This document shows positions 42,545 through 54,279 of a DNA stretch of 64,000 nt, piece by piece (position 1 is the stretch's first letter; each line of letters starts with the position of its first letter). Made by a program: the position numbers and the translations under genes. The notes beneath the pieces are model-generated. The model was not told the origin of the DNA. It saw only the letters and a list, made by a program, of their open reading frames with translations, and made no database searches. The DNA is from Eunapius fragilis (lineage: Eukaryota > Porifera > Demospongiae > Spongillida > Spongillidae), in contig OY811991.1 of assembly GCA_963681505.1 (NCBI GenBank), positions 1,892,088 through 1,956,087 of the forward strand. The letters run 5' to 3'.

Positions 42545-45500
42545 ATGTCGGCCACCTATTATGCGTACGCGCGGGACAACATAAGGAATTTCACCATAAG
42601 GTCAGAGAGAGCACCTTGTAACACAGTAGCGACCGTGCACTGTTTACCATACTAACTGGTAGTTCTAGTACGCATACCAGCTAAACCGTTCCCTTTCCAC
42701 CCATGCCCTGTCATAATTCATACTCGTACCCTGACTTGCCATTCTATCGCGTTTGTTTCCTTCTCTTCCTCACCACACCCTCTCCTCTCCTCTCCCCTAC
42801 CCCCCTGCACACCCAGGTTAGAGTTGCGCAAAGTGACAACAGCCGCCACCACAAGCGGTGCATCAACATGGACGCCAAGGCAACAGATTAGGACCAGCAG
42901 TGGAGCGGAGCAAGGTAATCTGGTAGAGATGGGTGGTAGAGAGAGGGAGGGGCGTGGCTTAAGGGACAGAGGCAAAGGGTTTGGGATAACAACCCACTAC
43001 TGTTGGTTCTTCGCCAAATATGGGCGTGGGATGGAAGCTGTGGGACTGGGCACCTTATCTGCAGATGTATTAAATATCCCTGTATAGACAGTGAAGTTTG
43101 GACGTTCAAGTGGCAAGAAAAGGTCTTCAGTCAAGTAAGGCCCTCCCCACCACCCTCCCTCCCCTCCACCCCATTCGTGGTGTTTACCCCAAGCCACACC
43201 CATAGCATGAAGAGGAGCTGTATTCTGACATGCGCAACTGCTCGACTGTTTTAGAACAGAAGTACCACAGAGATATCCTAGCTCTAAGGTAAATAATACC
43301 ACAGAGATATCCTAGCTCTAAGGTAAATAATACCACAGAGATATCCTAGCTCTAAGGTAAATAATACCACAGAGATATCCTAGCTCTAAGGTAAATAATA
43401 CCACAGAGATATCCTAGCTCTAAGGTAAATAATACCACAGAGATATCCTAACTCTAAGGTAATAATACCACAGAGATATCCAAGCTCTAAGGTAAATAAT
43501 ACCATAGAGATATCCTAGCTCTAAGGTAAATAATACCACAGAGATATCCTAGCTCTAAGGTAAATAATACCACAGAAATATCCTAACTCTAAGGTAATAA
43601 TACCACAGAGATATCCTAGCTCTAAGGTAAATAATACCACAGAGATATCCTAGCTCTAAGGTAATAGTACCACAGAGATATCCTGTCTCTAATTATAAGG
43701 CAACAGCTGCTTCCTACATGCAATTAACAGTGGAGCATTTCATTTTTTTAATTGAGGGAGGGGGGGGGGGGGGGGTGGGATCAGTAACAGATCTAAGTTG
43801 CATGGGAGAGGAGCTCTTGCTTACATACAGAGGGATGGGGATGACCCTAATGTCAAGAGCATATATTTGGATCACCACTGCTACCATCTGTTTCTGAAGG
43901 AGTGCTGGAGGTAGACAGAACAGACGGCTCTTCTGTTATGTGGACAGTGACCCACCTCCCCCTACAGCAGAGGTGCCCAGACCTATCCACTTATTAGTGC
44001 CGCCCCTTACTTACATGCTCTCCTCCCCAGGACCGTCACCTAATGGGTGATGGTGGCTCTTTACCCGTTACCTTTGCAGCTCGTTACGGGCCTTCTGTTA
44101 GGAGGAGGCGTGGTCACAGAACGGGTGCTGCGTCCAGGTATGTTATGAGGCTTCACGACCATTGGTGGTGGAGAGGGGAGGAGTTACGTGTACTGGGTGT
44201 GAAGGAAGTGGTGAGGGAGGAGGGGAGGGAGGAAGTGATGGAGGAGGTGAGAGAGGAGGTGAGGGAGAAGGTGATGGAGGTGAGGAGGTGAAGGAGGATG
44301 TGATGGAGGAGGTGAGGGAGGAAGTGAGGGAGGATGTGATGGAGGAGGTGAGGGAGGAAGTGAGGGAGGAGGTGAGGGAGGAAGTGAGGGAGGAAGTGAG
44401 GGAGAAGGTGAGGGAGGAGGTAGTTGGTGTGGGGGAAGGTGCCTGGGACATACATGTATGGTGGTGGTAGGAGAGGAGTTGTAGCTATGTGTGTATGTCC
44501 ATATCATTGTGTGTGTATGTCCATATGTGTGTATATCCATATGTGTGTGTGTTTGTGTATGTGTATGTGTGTGTTTGTGTATGTGTGTGTGTAAACATTG
44601 TTCAAACATTGTGATGGATATAGTGTAGGTCACATTCATTGGTCACACTCCCAGGTTCACTGTTACAGACCTTAACTCTTTAATTACCCGTCACTTTTTA
44701 CCATGTGGTATGGAATCAGAACGCTCACTACTCCTGTTCTAGACTGGCACCAGAACGGGACCCTGTCCTCCGCAATCCCTCAGAGGAGCAGAGGATCAGT
44801 GCACGCATCAACAGCCCACCAACACAGGTCATGTACATCATGGCTGACCTCAGCAAGATGGACAGGTTTGGCATCATATAGCCTTGGCTTCATGCGTCAT
44901 ACATGCATGTGGGTGGGTGTGTGGCTACCAGCTCTAGGTGTGTGTGTGTGTGGCTTGGCTGCAGACATTGGTGGCGGCTTGGCTCTAAGGGTACAGGGTC
45001 ATCTGCATCTGTGGGTGTGGCCAAGTGGCAATCGTGTCAAAGCAGTGTCAATTACTGGGTGTCAATACTGGGTGTCAAAGCAGTGTCAATACTGGGTGTC
45101 AAAGCAGTGTCAGTACTGGGTGTCAATACTGGGTGTCAAAGCGGTTTCAATCCTGGGTGTCAAAGCAGTTTCAATACTGAGTGTCAAAGCAGTTTCAATA
45201 CTGGGTGTCAGTGATGATGTTAGTGCTGGATGTCAAGCAGGGTGTCAGTGCTAGGTGTCAAGTAGGGTGTTACTAAAGCTTTCACACCAAACAGCCAAGA
45301 TGAAGATGAACAGCTCCTGTGTGAAGTGAAGGTACGTGTCCATATGCTCCTCCTCCCCATCCCTAAGCTATGACTATATTCTACATAGAGAGCACTCTTT
45401 ATGCATCAACTGTCACCTACCACCTCCTTCTCCTTCACCACCCACAACCCCTCATGTTCAGGTGGATGACAATGGGATGTTGACTGTCTCACCAGACTTC

Positions 45501-45585
45501 AATTTAGACAAGGCTCCCTACAAGGTGGAGAACAGACATAGAGGTCGTGGGTATTCAAATAGAGTCTCATACCTCCCTTCAAGAC

Positions 45586-45650
<65 letters not shown>

Positions 45651-48600
45651 CACATGCATTGTATACACGTGCAGAAATCTTTGAGTATCGATTGGTTCAT
45701 GCCTCTGAGACCATCTCTGCAGAAGACGCGGCAAAAGAGGTGAACCTTCTTTCAGAGGTGAGTGTGGAACACCATCCTTTTAATATAGCCTTAATATACG
45801 CTGGTATGTGGGTACACATGTTTAGGTTGTGGGACTGTTGGGACCTATGGAGAGCATAGAAGTTAACGCATGCAATTGAAATGCTCACATAATTTAAATT
45901 CAGGCCATTGTAACTCCACGATGGACAGACCAATCCTCGGTCCCCTGGGTGTCTATTTGAATTTGAAAAATGTGTATGTGTGAGGTCCCTTTTCACAGCA
46001 GCTATCTCATGTGTTGGTAGATGCATTGCTCTCAAAGAACGCTTGATGATAAAGTCACACCCTTTTTTCCACCTCCCCACCCCTCCCACACTCCTCCACC
46101 CTCCCCTACCCCACCCTTCCTCCACCCTCTCAGTTCTCCAAATGCTATGACCTTAGAGGGTGAACTAAACTAATGAGGTCTCTTTTGTTGGTCTTTTTGG
46201 AGTGTGGCTGTATCTCTTGATGGAACACAAGCCATCTTATTGGGGATATCTGACTTCATTTTATAGACAGAATAGACTCATGCATATTCTGGGTAACCTT
46301 TCTGTCAGGCTTCTTTATAATCATAGGAAGATGACCTCTCTAGATTGAGAAAAGGCTTTCACGTGAGGTGTAGTCAAACCACTCGTGATTCATTTCCATC
46401 TCCAACACCAGCTTAAGTTCACATCATTCATGATTGGGTCAGGCTGCAGTGGCATCCTTACGCCCACGTGCCACGCCCACATATGCTGTGTCTTAAGTAT
46501 AAAATGGTTGCATGTGATACGATTACGTAACGTTATATTGCGGACGTGTGTGGATCTGATTGGTCCCACTTTCTAATACGTTTCATTACCTTGCACACAC
46601 TATTCATGTTTCAGTGAGCGGAGGTCATGTATTCCACCTGTTAATCCCTGGGGTTTCCCCTCCAATGTACAATGATTGTTGGCACGGTGATGGGGGTGTG
46701 TGTTGTGTGCGCATCTGTATCACATACATGTACCTACACGCACTTGTGTGTGCATATGTGTGTGTGCACCTACACTTGTACATGTTCATGGCTTCATGTT
46801 AGGGGTTTGCATCCTTTATATCATCTTTCTTCTATCAATTCATGTTCTTCCTCATGCCCTCCCTCACCACACCTCCCACACCCTCCCTCATCACACCTCC
46901 CATGCCCCCCTCACCACATCACCCATACCTCCCTCACCACACCTCACACACCCTCCCTCATCACACCACCCACACCCTCCCTTGCCACACCACCCATATC
47001 CTCCCTCACCACACCACCCACACCCTCCCTCACCACACCACCCACACCCTCCCTCACCACACCACCCACACCCTCCCTCACCACACTGTCACCAGCTATA
47101 CTCCAGACATACTGAGTCCTTGGCATATGACGTTGGTACCTGCTTTGCAGACCCTGTAAGTTAACCCTTTCGTATGCACAGTACATTAACCATCCTTTTG
47201 AGCACGCATAAGTTATCCCCTTTTTTTGCATTTTGTAAGTTAACCCTTTTGTACTCTAAGTACATTAATCCTTGAGTTTCATTCTGACTTCTTTCTCTGG
47301 TAGCCTGAAAGTGAAGCTCTAAGAGTGTTGGTGCTTGGAGAGATCGGTAGATAACTATGATCACATGATATTAATTATGAACTTTGGTCCTATTTGGGAT
47401 GTTAGTGTCAGCAGAAGGATTTGAGAATGATGATCTTTATGTCAGCACCCATCTGGAGTTACCAGAGTGTGAGTTAGCATAATAGATGTTCTCTTTAAAG
47501 ATGGGGGGGGGGGGGGGGGGGGTTTCCACCCTGAGCAGTGACCCTGTGGGTTAGTGACGTGTGATTCATGTTTGTGTGGTCATGTGTACTAGTTTATAAT
47601 ATTTTGCATCTATGTATTGGCCTACTGACAAAATAGTATTTGAAACTCCACCCCTCTAAAGACCCCTCCCTCTGAGGGCCACACCCCTTCCTCCAAGACC
47701 CTCCCCTAAGCCCCACACTCTCTTACAGCCTCTGGTTTACTTATAAGAATGTGCAAAATTTCATCACAAGGTGTTGGAAAGGTGGAGGGGGGAGGTCTAT
47801 ATGGGCAGGGACTTGGAGGTCCTCTATGGAACCCCAGAATCATGCACATGAATACCTGGTTTGCATGACTCTTACTGTGTTGGCTGATGCTGTTACGTTT
47901 GATTGTACTTTATTCCTTCCCAAAAAGTCTGGCAGTGTAAAGAGAACGAACCATTGGATACCGTCACCCAGATATCAAAAACAAAATCTTCACACTTGGT
48001 ATTGATGGGATAGGGCTGGGGACCAGGGATTAGGGCAGGGGACTAGGGATTAGGGCAGGGGACCAGGGATTAGGTGTTTGGACAGGGGACTGTAGTGTGG
48101 AGATGGGACCTGTGCAGAGAGATATGCTAAGGTGGAAGGCCATGTTGGTTTTACTGCCCTCAACTCTCTGATGCAGTGCAACACTGCACATTTCAACTGT
48201 CCCGTGGAACATGAGCTGTTGTACTCCAACCCCATCCTACAGTCAGGTAGAGAAGGGTGAAGTGTGTTGAGGGGCTTCTTTGATGATAACCCATTGCACA
48301 GATGAGCTCCCTAAATGGCCTCGGGTACTCATTCAAGTGGCTTCACTGGACTACTGGGATAGGCATCGGGTGGAGGGGTGTGGCTTCTTGGATTTGCCAA
48401 ACACTCCAGGTATGGTCTACAGACGTAATCAGTGTGCCCTGTGTGGATGTGTTGTAGAGGAGGAGGGAAGGGGAGGTGTCATATGAGTGAGGGGTAGTGT
48501 CATATGAGGAGAGGGGTGTCATACGAGGGAGGGGTAGTGTCATGAGGGAGGGGTGGCGTCATATGAGGGGAGGGGTGGTGTCATATGAGGGGAGGGGTGG

Positions 48601-49557
48601 CGTCATATGAGGGGAGGGGTGGTGTCATGAGGGAGGGGTGGCGTCATATGAGGGGAGGGGTGGTGTCATGAGGGAGGGGTAGTGTCATGAGGGAGGGGTG
48701 GCGTCATATGAGGGGAGGGGTGGTGTCATATGAGGGAGGGGTGGTGTCATATGAGGGAGGGGTGGTGTCATATGAAGGGAGGGGTGGTGTCATGAGGGAG
48801 GGGTGGCGTCATATGAGGGGAGGGGTGGTGTCATGAGGGAGGGGTAGTGTCATGAGGGGAGGGGTAGTGTCATATGAGGAGAGGTGGTGTCATATGAGGG
48901 AGGGGTAGTGTCATGAGGGAGGGGTAGTGTCATGAGGGAGGGGTGGCGTCATATGAGGGGAGGGGTGGCGTCATATGAGGGGAGGGGTGGTGTCATGAGG
49001 GAGGGGTAGTGTCATGAGGGAGGGGTGGTGTTATATGAGGGGAGGGGTGGTGTCATACGAGGGAGGGGTGGTGTCATGAGGGAGGGGTGGTGTCATGAGG
49101 GAGGGGTGATGTCATATGAGGGAGGGGTTGGATGGTGTCGGGTGGGGAATCATTTGGATGCATGTTGAATACATCTTTTGTTAGGGAAGTATGAACTTAC
49201 TGTGCACACATGGAGACCATGTGGGGACATTAGAGACAAGATGGCCAGATTCTTTGTCGGAGGTGTGGCAGAGATTTCTGATGTCAGTTACATTGCCAAA
49301 CCCCAAGGCTTTGAGGTAGGCTCACCTGGAACTAGGAGGGAACTAATTACAATTGGTACTTTTTAATGTGCTACCCTGCCCTCCATTTTGTTCTGCTCCC
49401 TCTCCCCCCCCACTCCCACCTCCACCTCCACAGGGCACTCACCTGAGTAAATATGGATTTCGTACACAGTCATCAGGCAGTGTCACTCTGACCTTCAACA
49501 TGGTTCACCAGAGCAGGTGCCACACACACACACACGTGCGCGCACACACACACACAC

Positions 49558-49607
<50 letters not shown>

Positions 49608-49919
49608 ACACACATGAACACTCATTGAACTTTGCCCACTTTCTAGTGTTGTCCAACAAAGGCAGGTGGATGCTCTTGCATCCAACACAAAGTCAGTCCT
49701 TACATCTTTGAGCAACTAGTGCATTTATGTTTTACTCCCTCTAATTGCTACAGTGCTTTCAGATACAAAGGATTTAAGATGTCTGTTGTTGCCACCCTCG
49801 GTAAGTCCTTGTACCTAACAGTAGTGTATCAATTATGTTTTGTTCTTTTTAAAAAAATTAATACAGATGCTTATCAGAAGGCAAAGAAGAATGCAACCAT
49901 GGCGATGGAGACGACGTAA
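42545..49919 (+). CDS. MKS1: Meckel syndrome type 1 protein (B9-domain ciliary protein), 20 exons
   Basis: Component of the ciliary transition-zone MKS/B9 complex, which gates membrane proteins into cilia. Exons: 42545-42600, 42817-42914, 43088-43134, 43215-43288, 43900-43972, 44031-44137, 44743-44865, 45295-45331, 45462-45543, 45675-45757, 46327-46362, 47304-47346, 47412-47468, 48139-48246, 48302-48409, 49185-49315, 49434-49516, 49647-49718, 49754-49800, 49867-49919. All phases join, giving 505 residues plus stop (human protein about 560). Recognisable pieces: start MSATYYAYARDNIRNF; FKWQEKVFSQ; QNRRLFCYVDSD; RRRRGHR; MYIMADLSKMD; VDDNGMLTVSPDFN. The B9 domain begins at ALRVLVLGEIAEGFENDDLY, then NTAHFNCPVEHELL, LPKWPRVLIQVASLDYWDRH, TVHTWRPCGD and KYGFRTQSSGSVTLTF. 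Weakest junctions: the donors after 43,972 and 49,718 and the acceptors before 43,215 and 48,139. Introns hold several minisatellites. The start lies about 60 bp after duplicated retroelement debris. Confidence 0.93.
43262..43695. repeat. minisatellite made from MKS1 exon 4 end plus splice donor, 13 units
   Basis: A 34-35-bp unit, taccacagagatatcctagc followed by tctaaggtaaataa, repeats 13 times. The first unit is the coding end of exon 4 (YHRDILALR) with its donor AG|gtaaat. The rest are in the intron. Each unit contains a potential acceptor (accacag) and the donor, so each could mimic an 18-bp microexon. Read-through gives TAA at once. Confidence 0.93.
44195..44430. repeat. 12-bp-based minisatellite in MKS1 intron 6
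   Basis: gtgagggaggaa/gtgatggaggag units. The repetitive Ser/Leu or Glu/Val frames on both strands are artefacts. A GT/TATG tract follows at 44,500-44,595. Confidence 0.92.
44938..45270. repeat. GT tract and 24-bp minisatellite in MKS1 intron 7
   Basis: After a short GT run (44,938-44,951), units of tgggtgtcaaagcagtgtca with shorter variants run from about 45,035 to 45,270. The duplicates at 31,290 and 37,060 have the GT tract and exon 8 but not this minisatellite, so it expanded or was lost after duplication. Confidence 0.88.
45588..45648. repeat. (GT)n microsatellite in MKS1 intron 9
   Basis: Uninterrupted GT run just upstream of exon 10. Confidence 0.95.
46850..47088. repeat. 24-bp CT-rich minisatellite in MKS1 intron 11
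   Basis: ccctccctcaccacaccacc units. The Pro/His/Thr frames of about 100-150 codons are artefacts. A shorter version lies at 38,668-38,765 in the duplicate. Confidence 0.92.
47990..48068. repeat. 20-bp minisatellite in MKS1 intron 13
   Basis: ggggaccagggattagggca repeats three to four times. A G-run at 47,503-47,522 lies in the same intron. Confidence 0.85.
48440..49130. repeat. 0.7-kb G-rich minisatellite in MKS1 intron 15
   Basis: More than 30 units of gggaggggtggtgtcatatg, with variants lacking the 'at' step. The intron splits the B9 domain. Confidence 0.93.
49528..49615. repeat. (CA)n microsatellite in MKS1 intron 17
   Basis: CA run with cgcg interruptions, right after the donor of exon 17. 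Confidence 0.95.
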
Positions 49920-49990
49920 TGAATTAAACTCCTTAATTTATTGCAGTTTATTGCACAATCATGATTATTTTTCGGAGCAGCTTGAGAGGC

Positions 49991-50005
49991 CTATATTTAT
50001 ATGAC
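49991..50005 (+). promoter_or_regulatory. possible TATA element between MKS1 and the next gene
   Basis: ctatatttatatgac lies about 30-40 bp before the next start codon, in an intergenic space of only 113 bp that must also hold the MKS1 3' end (attaaa at 49,923). Confidence 0.3.
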
Positions 50006-50032
50006 GGTCGTTACCAGTGACCATGTGTGATT

Positions 50033-51711
50033 ATGTCTTCGCTGCTTCAAAACGATAGCTGTCGCATGTCGGACTTAATACCACCTGTGCCTATTAATGG
50101 CTCTCTAACGTATGTCTCTCGCTTCGGGAAGACGTTACTGGAAGAGAACAGATCCCTAAACGAAGAAGTAGAACGGCTTAGAGGCGAGAACCTACAGCTT
50201 AAGGAGGTAACGTTTGCATGTTTAGGCACATGCGCGCAAGCTTAGGTGTGACATTGATGAAATATCGCACCATTAACTAAAGGACCTTCAAGCGCAGTCA
50301 CGGAGTTTTCACGCCCAGTTACAATGCCACAAGAAGACAGCCGAAGAGATTGAAGATCACGAGTTAGAACTGGACAGGGAACTGCAGCATTTTGTCCAGC
50401 GGGAGAAGGCCAGTGAAACCGCGGCACTTCAGCTCAGAAAGGCGAATGTAACTCTGACCGCAGAGTTAAAAGAAACGATTGAAAAAGTCAGCATACTGTG
50501 GAATAGCAAGTGCTTTAACCCCAGCTTCCCTCCTCGCCTCCCTTTTCCATGCGCAGTACGCACGAGAATGCGAAGCTCACCAGAAGGAGTGCGCGGAGAT
50601 AAGAAAACAGGCCAAGGAGAACGAACTGGCACTTCGCGAGCAGTTAGTACAGTACAAAGAGGAAAACACGACTCTGCAGCAGTGTTTACAGGACATGCAG
50701 AAAAAGGTAATACAATGTACCCGCATGCATGTTAAGCTTGGCGCGTTCCCACTGCCCTTTCCCGAGGAGATCCATTTTTATCCATTCCTGTTCACCCCTT
50801 TGACATTGATATAATTTAGTGTAACTGCAAGGAGTCGCTAAACCAGGCACTTGAAGAGCGAATCTCCGAGCTAATGCAGTGCAACAAAAAGATCAGAGAC
50901 GAGCTGGAACAGAGTAGAAGCAGCTGCGAAGACCGCGAAGAGAAATACGCAGAATTGAATGAAAAGGTAGTATTACAAGTTCCTTCTGAACTGTATTTGG
51001 TGAATTAGGGGATGAGGTTGTGTATTTGGGATAAGGTTATTCATTATCATACATAATTGTCATTGTATTATGAACAGCTAAAAGAATTACAAGATGCGTG
51101 TTCTACAGCTCACGTGATAGAGCAGACACCCAGTAAGGTAATGAAAAGGAATCATGTCAATAGGTAAGCCTCACTGTCACACCCTTCCCTTTCCCTTTAA
51201 GGTCTGTAGTCCCTCTCCTTCAATCTCTCTTTTCGAAGAAATATCAGGCTACTCTCAAGTACGTTTTGCCAAAAAGCTATGCACAGTGGCATAAAATGAT
51301 CTCTTCCAGGATCTGGTGACCAGCACCAGAAATGGTACCCCCGACATGTCAGATGAGTTCATAATGGACCCTGGATGGGAGTACGCCCTATGTTCAAAGT
51401 AAGTGGAACAGGGGCTGGAGTGTGGCCAATTGTAACATAAGAAGTGTTTCTTCATAGTTGCCCTCGACTGAGGGAACAAATCGATCTACTTGAGAATATG
51501 CTACTGAAATGTGCTAGACAGAAGCTCAGATTACAGGAGGACCTGTGTCGATGGGAGGTATGCTGAAGGGGGGGGGTGGGGGGGGGAGGGAGGGTTGAAG
51601 GTGGCCCTTTAAGTAAATGATTAACCATTTTATACATACCCACAGGAAGACATGTCTATTATGCTAGACGAAAAAGTCCAAAGGCTCTGTAAGAAAATGC
51701 TTTGGATTTCT

Positions 51712-51714
<3 letters not shown>
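50033..51714 (+). CDS. coiled-coil protein with CC1-box-like N-terminus, nine exons
   Basis: Exons 50033-50206, 50283-50486, 50557-50706, 50820-50966, 51078-51137, 51202-51258, 51310-51398, 51458-51557 and 51646-51714 join in phase to 349 residues and a stop. The product is coiled coil for most of its length (about 28-235), rich in Glu, Lys, Gln and Cys. It then has a short linker (SDEFIMDPGWEYALCS) and a final helix (CPRLREQIDLLENMLLKCAR). Residues around 30-40 read RFGKTLLEENRSL, resembling the CC1 box (GxxLLExN) that binds dynein light intermediate chain in BICD, CDR2 and related adaptors. That assignment is inference from a short motif. The gene starts 113 bp after the MKS1 stop on the same strand. 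The donor of exon 2 (gtcagc) is weak. No family name is given with confidence. Confidence 0.82.
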
Positions 51715-51745
<31 letters not shown>

Positions 51746-51746
51746 C
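51715..51746. repeat. (CA)n microsatellite
   Basis: Begins directly at the stop codon of the coiled-coil gene. The opposite-strand AATAAA at 51,786-51,791 could serve the converging rab gene. Confidence 0.95.
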
Positions 51747-52014
51747 CTTTTGTCATTCATCTTTGCTCTCAGCTGAACAGTTTCTTTTATTTATTCCTTT
51801 TTTTTTTGTTTTAAAAATATTATTCATTTCCTGTCATACCTTTTGCGCAACCAATTACAAGCAACCTCTCGACACATACTCCCCGCAAGTATGGATGTAA
51901 GTATGTCATATCCTTACACAACCAACAGGTAAAAATTGGGAAGATTAAGCTCTCAGGCCCTCATATTCATAACACAAATAATACGTACAAATAGCTCAAA
52001 TATGTCCTACTGAA

Positions 52015-53587
52015 TTAACTGAAGGAGCATATCTCCTTCCCAGCACCCTTGTTGATCTTTATGGTGGAATCGCCACATGCAGCGTCCTTTGTTGTGTCCT
52101 TCTTTGACTTCAACACCTGTCTTGTTATAGCAGTGAATACCTACGGCCACAAAAGTAAGGAGGTATGATTAAATCATACATTACATCATACCATTACATC
52201 ATTACACTTTAGGGGCTGTTGAAAAAAATTCACCAGAATTCTGGCATTTTAGGTCGTTTCTTAAACGTCAAGGTACCGTCTTCCAAATTGGCCAGAAAAA
52301 GACAACTGAAACGGTCACACATACACCTAAACACTAGCGCTTACTGACCCCACGACAGCAACACTTAAAATTGAATACGGGCAGTAGTGCAGCCGCTGTG
52401 CTTCGGAATCATAGAACCATGCAAACAAGCAAGCATGACGGTTTAAAAGGTAACCGGTAATTTTTGGTGGAATTTGGAAATTTCTCAGAGCATTTTTGTG
52501 CATATGTGATTGGCATTTTGGAGAATTTTTGAGTGGCATTTTTTTTGACAGCCCTACTACATGGTCAGATCACATTCACGCACATGTAAGTGTGCACACT
52601 CATACGTTACATCACACAGTCTACTCTATATGGACAGATCACATTCATGTGTGTACACTCATATGCACACCTCTTCAACGTTGATGTTATCTTTTGCGCT
52701 TGCTTCGTAAAATTCTATGTGCATTGTATCTGCAAACTTGCGCGCATCTTCAGTGGAGACAACCTTCCTATCGGGGGCGTCATTCATGCCCACTGTAACA
52801 TAAAAAGGTTGGAAGTTCTTAAACCGGCCATCTTCAATGGCAGGGGCCATGGGGGCAATTGCCCCCATACTTTTATCATAGGGNNNNNNNNNNNNNNNNN
52901 NNNNNNNNNNNNNNNNNNNNNNNNNNNNNNNNNNNNNNNNNNNNNNNNNNNNNNNNNNNNNNNNNNNNNNNNNNNNNNNNNNNNNNNNNNNNNNNNNNNN
53001 NNNNNNNNNNNNNNNNNNNNNNNNNNNNNNNNNNNNNNNNNNNNNNNNNNNNNNNNNNNNNNNNNNNNNNNNNNNNNNNNNNNGTTTTCGTTGCGTTCGC
53101 TCATTGTTCATATCATCGTGACTTAAGTCACCGTCCTGTAGCTAATTTATAACTTTGGCGAGGGGTGGGGGGGGGGGGGGGGAGGGGCAAAACCCAGTTG
53201 CCCACCCCCTGTATCCGCCCCTGCCCGTCAAGGAGGTCTGACCCCAGGTCCGGGATCCAGGCACCACTAGCGAGTAGGGAATGAGCACTTGTCAGTGCGT
53301 CGCCAACAGGATAAAAGGGAGGGAGGAAACTACGTATAGCATTCTATTGCGGGTGGGGGGTGGGGCTTGGGGGCTGGCGCAACCTGCAATAGCGTGCCGA
53401 GCCTTGAAGGAACCCTTAATGTTATGAAACATCCAAAAACTGTACTCATTTAAGCGATGGATCAACAACACAGCTTGAAAGGGTTGCAAAAACGGTCGAC
53501 CAAAGCGTTAAAACGGATCGTGGTATTTCACTTACCGCTGTCACCTACGAGAAGCAGTTTGAATAGGTGATCGTACTTCCTGGCCAT
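52015..53587 (-). CDS. RAB35: Rab35-type small GTPase, middle exons in assembly gap
   Basis: Small GTPase of endosome-to-membrane recycling. Exon 1 (53587-53536) encodes MARKYDHLFKLLLVGDSG, the Rab35 start up to the P-loop, with donor gtaagt. A late exon (52792-52671) encodes APDRKVVSTEDARKFADTMH and YEASAKDNINVEE, including the SAK guanine motif. The last exon (52140-52015) encodes VFTAITRQVLKSKK to a C-terminal CSFS, a CaaX-type prenylation site where Rab35 usually has two Cys. The exons for switch I, switch II and about 85 residues are absent and must lie in the 200-N gap. Odd: at the junction the NKxD guanine motif reads GMND, lacking Asn-Lys. This may be a sequence error beside the gap or a real change. 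Confidence 0.85.
52884..53083. other. assembly gap (200 N)
   Basis: Exactly 200 undetermined bases, a conventional placeholder; the true size is unknown. Frames drawn through it are meaningless. Confidence 0.99.
53157..53535. repeat. G-rich tract and intron sequence of the rab gene
   Basis: G-run at 53,166-53,182 and ggggtgggg near 53,352-53,366. This is consistent with intron 1; no further exon was found. Confidence 0.5.
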
Positions 53588-54279
53588 CTCCTATTTCTTC
53601 TCCCTTGGAGTACGTATGTGCTGAGTAGTGGCGTACGAGACCGAGAGATTGACAACACTGTATTAAATTTTTTCCCCTGTTTTAAAAATAGATCGTGTGA
53701 TGCAATTGTGCGTTAACCCTCTTATATGGAACAAATTAGGTAATATAACTCCATACTTCAAGTCATACCTTTTGCCTGCCATAGCCTCCTTTCCCTCCTG
53801 CATGCATGTATCTCCAGAAACAGCATAATGCCACCAGTCTGTGCATCTGCCATGCACATTCTTGTATCAGGACCTACGTAGGATTTGAAGTGTGATGAAT
53901 ACGATTAGCAAAACACCAGATTCCTCTATTGCCGTTGCACCGTAGAATCAGTTGGCCTTTAGCGAGCGTATTTGGATACAGCCAACAATTACCTACAATG
54001 TAATAAAACTGCCGACGCTTAGAAAGCTCAGACACAGAGATAACGCTCTCTCGTTCCCACACTCGAACCTGAAAAAAAGTTTCTCCATCTTCTTCTTCTT
54101 CTTCCGGATCTGATAAGATAAGATTTGCTCGGATAAGAGGTTTATTGCATTGCATCTTTGTCACGATTGAAGTATAATGTTAGCCGTTATGCGGAAGCAC
54201 TAGAACCAACAAGTTAGAAACTTATTGTCGAGTTGGATTTGTTTTATTATGTTAGTAACGAGAGTTATGCTTGACACAA
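53588..54279. other. no gene seen
   Basis: Upstream of the rab gene. The 96-codon minus-strand frame (53,874-54,164) has an acidic run EEEEEDGE but no domain. Confidence 0.45.

Noticed and set aside
43262..43695. CRISPR-like array of regular repeats
   Set aside because: Units are contiguous with no unique spacers, in a eukaryotic intron, and derive from an exon end.
44143..44639. Ser/Leu/Pro and Glu/Val frames on both strands
   Set aside because: 12-bp purine-rich minisatellite within an MKS1 intron.
46672..47164. Pro/His/Thr frames of 105-154 codons
   Set aside because: 24-bp minisatellite inside MKS1 intron 11.
48440..49130. CRISPR or regulatory array
   Set aside because: Spacer-free degenerate minisatellite in an MKS1 intron.
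52590..53152. Frames spanning the N gap
   Set aside because: Unknown bases translated as X. Only the minus-strand Rab exon portion is real.
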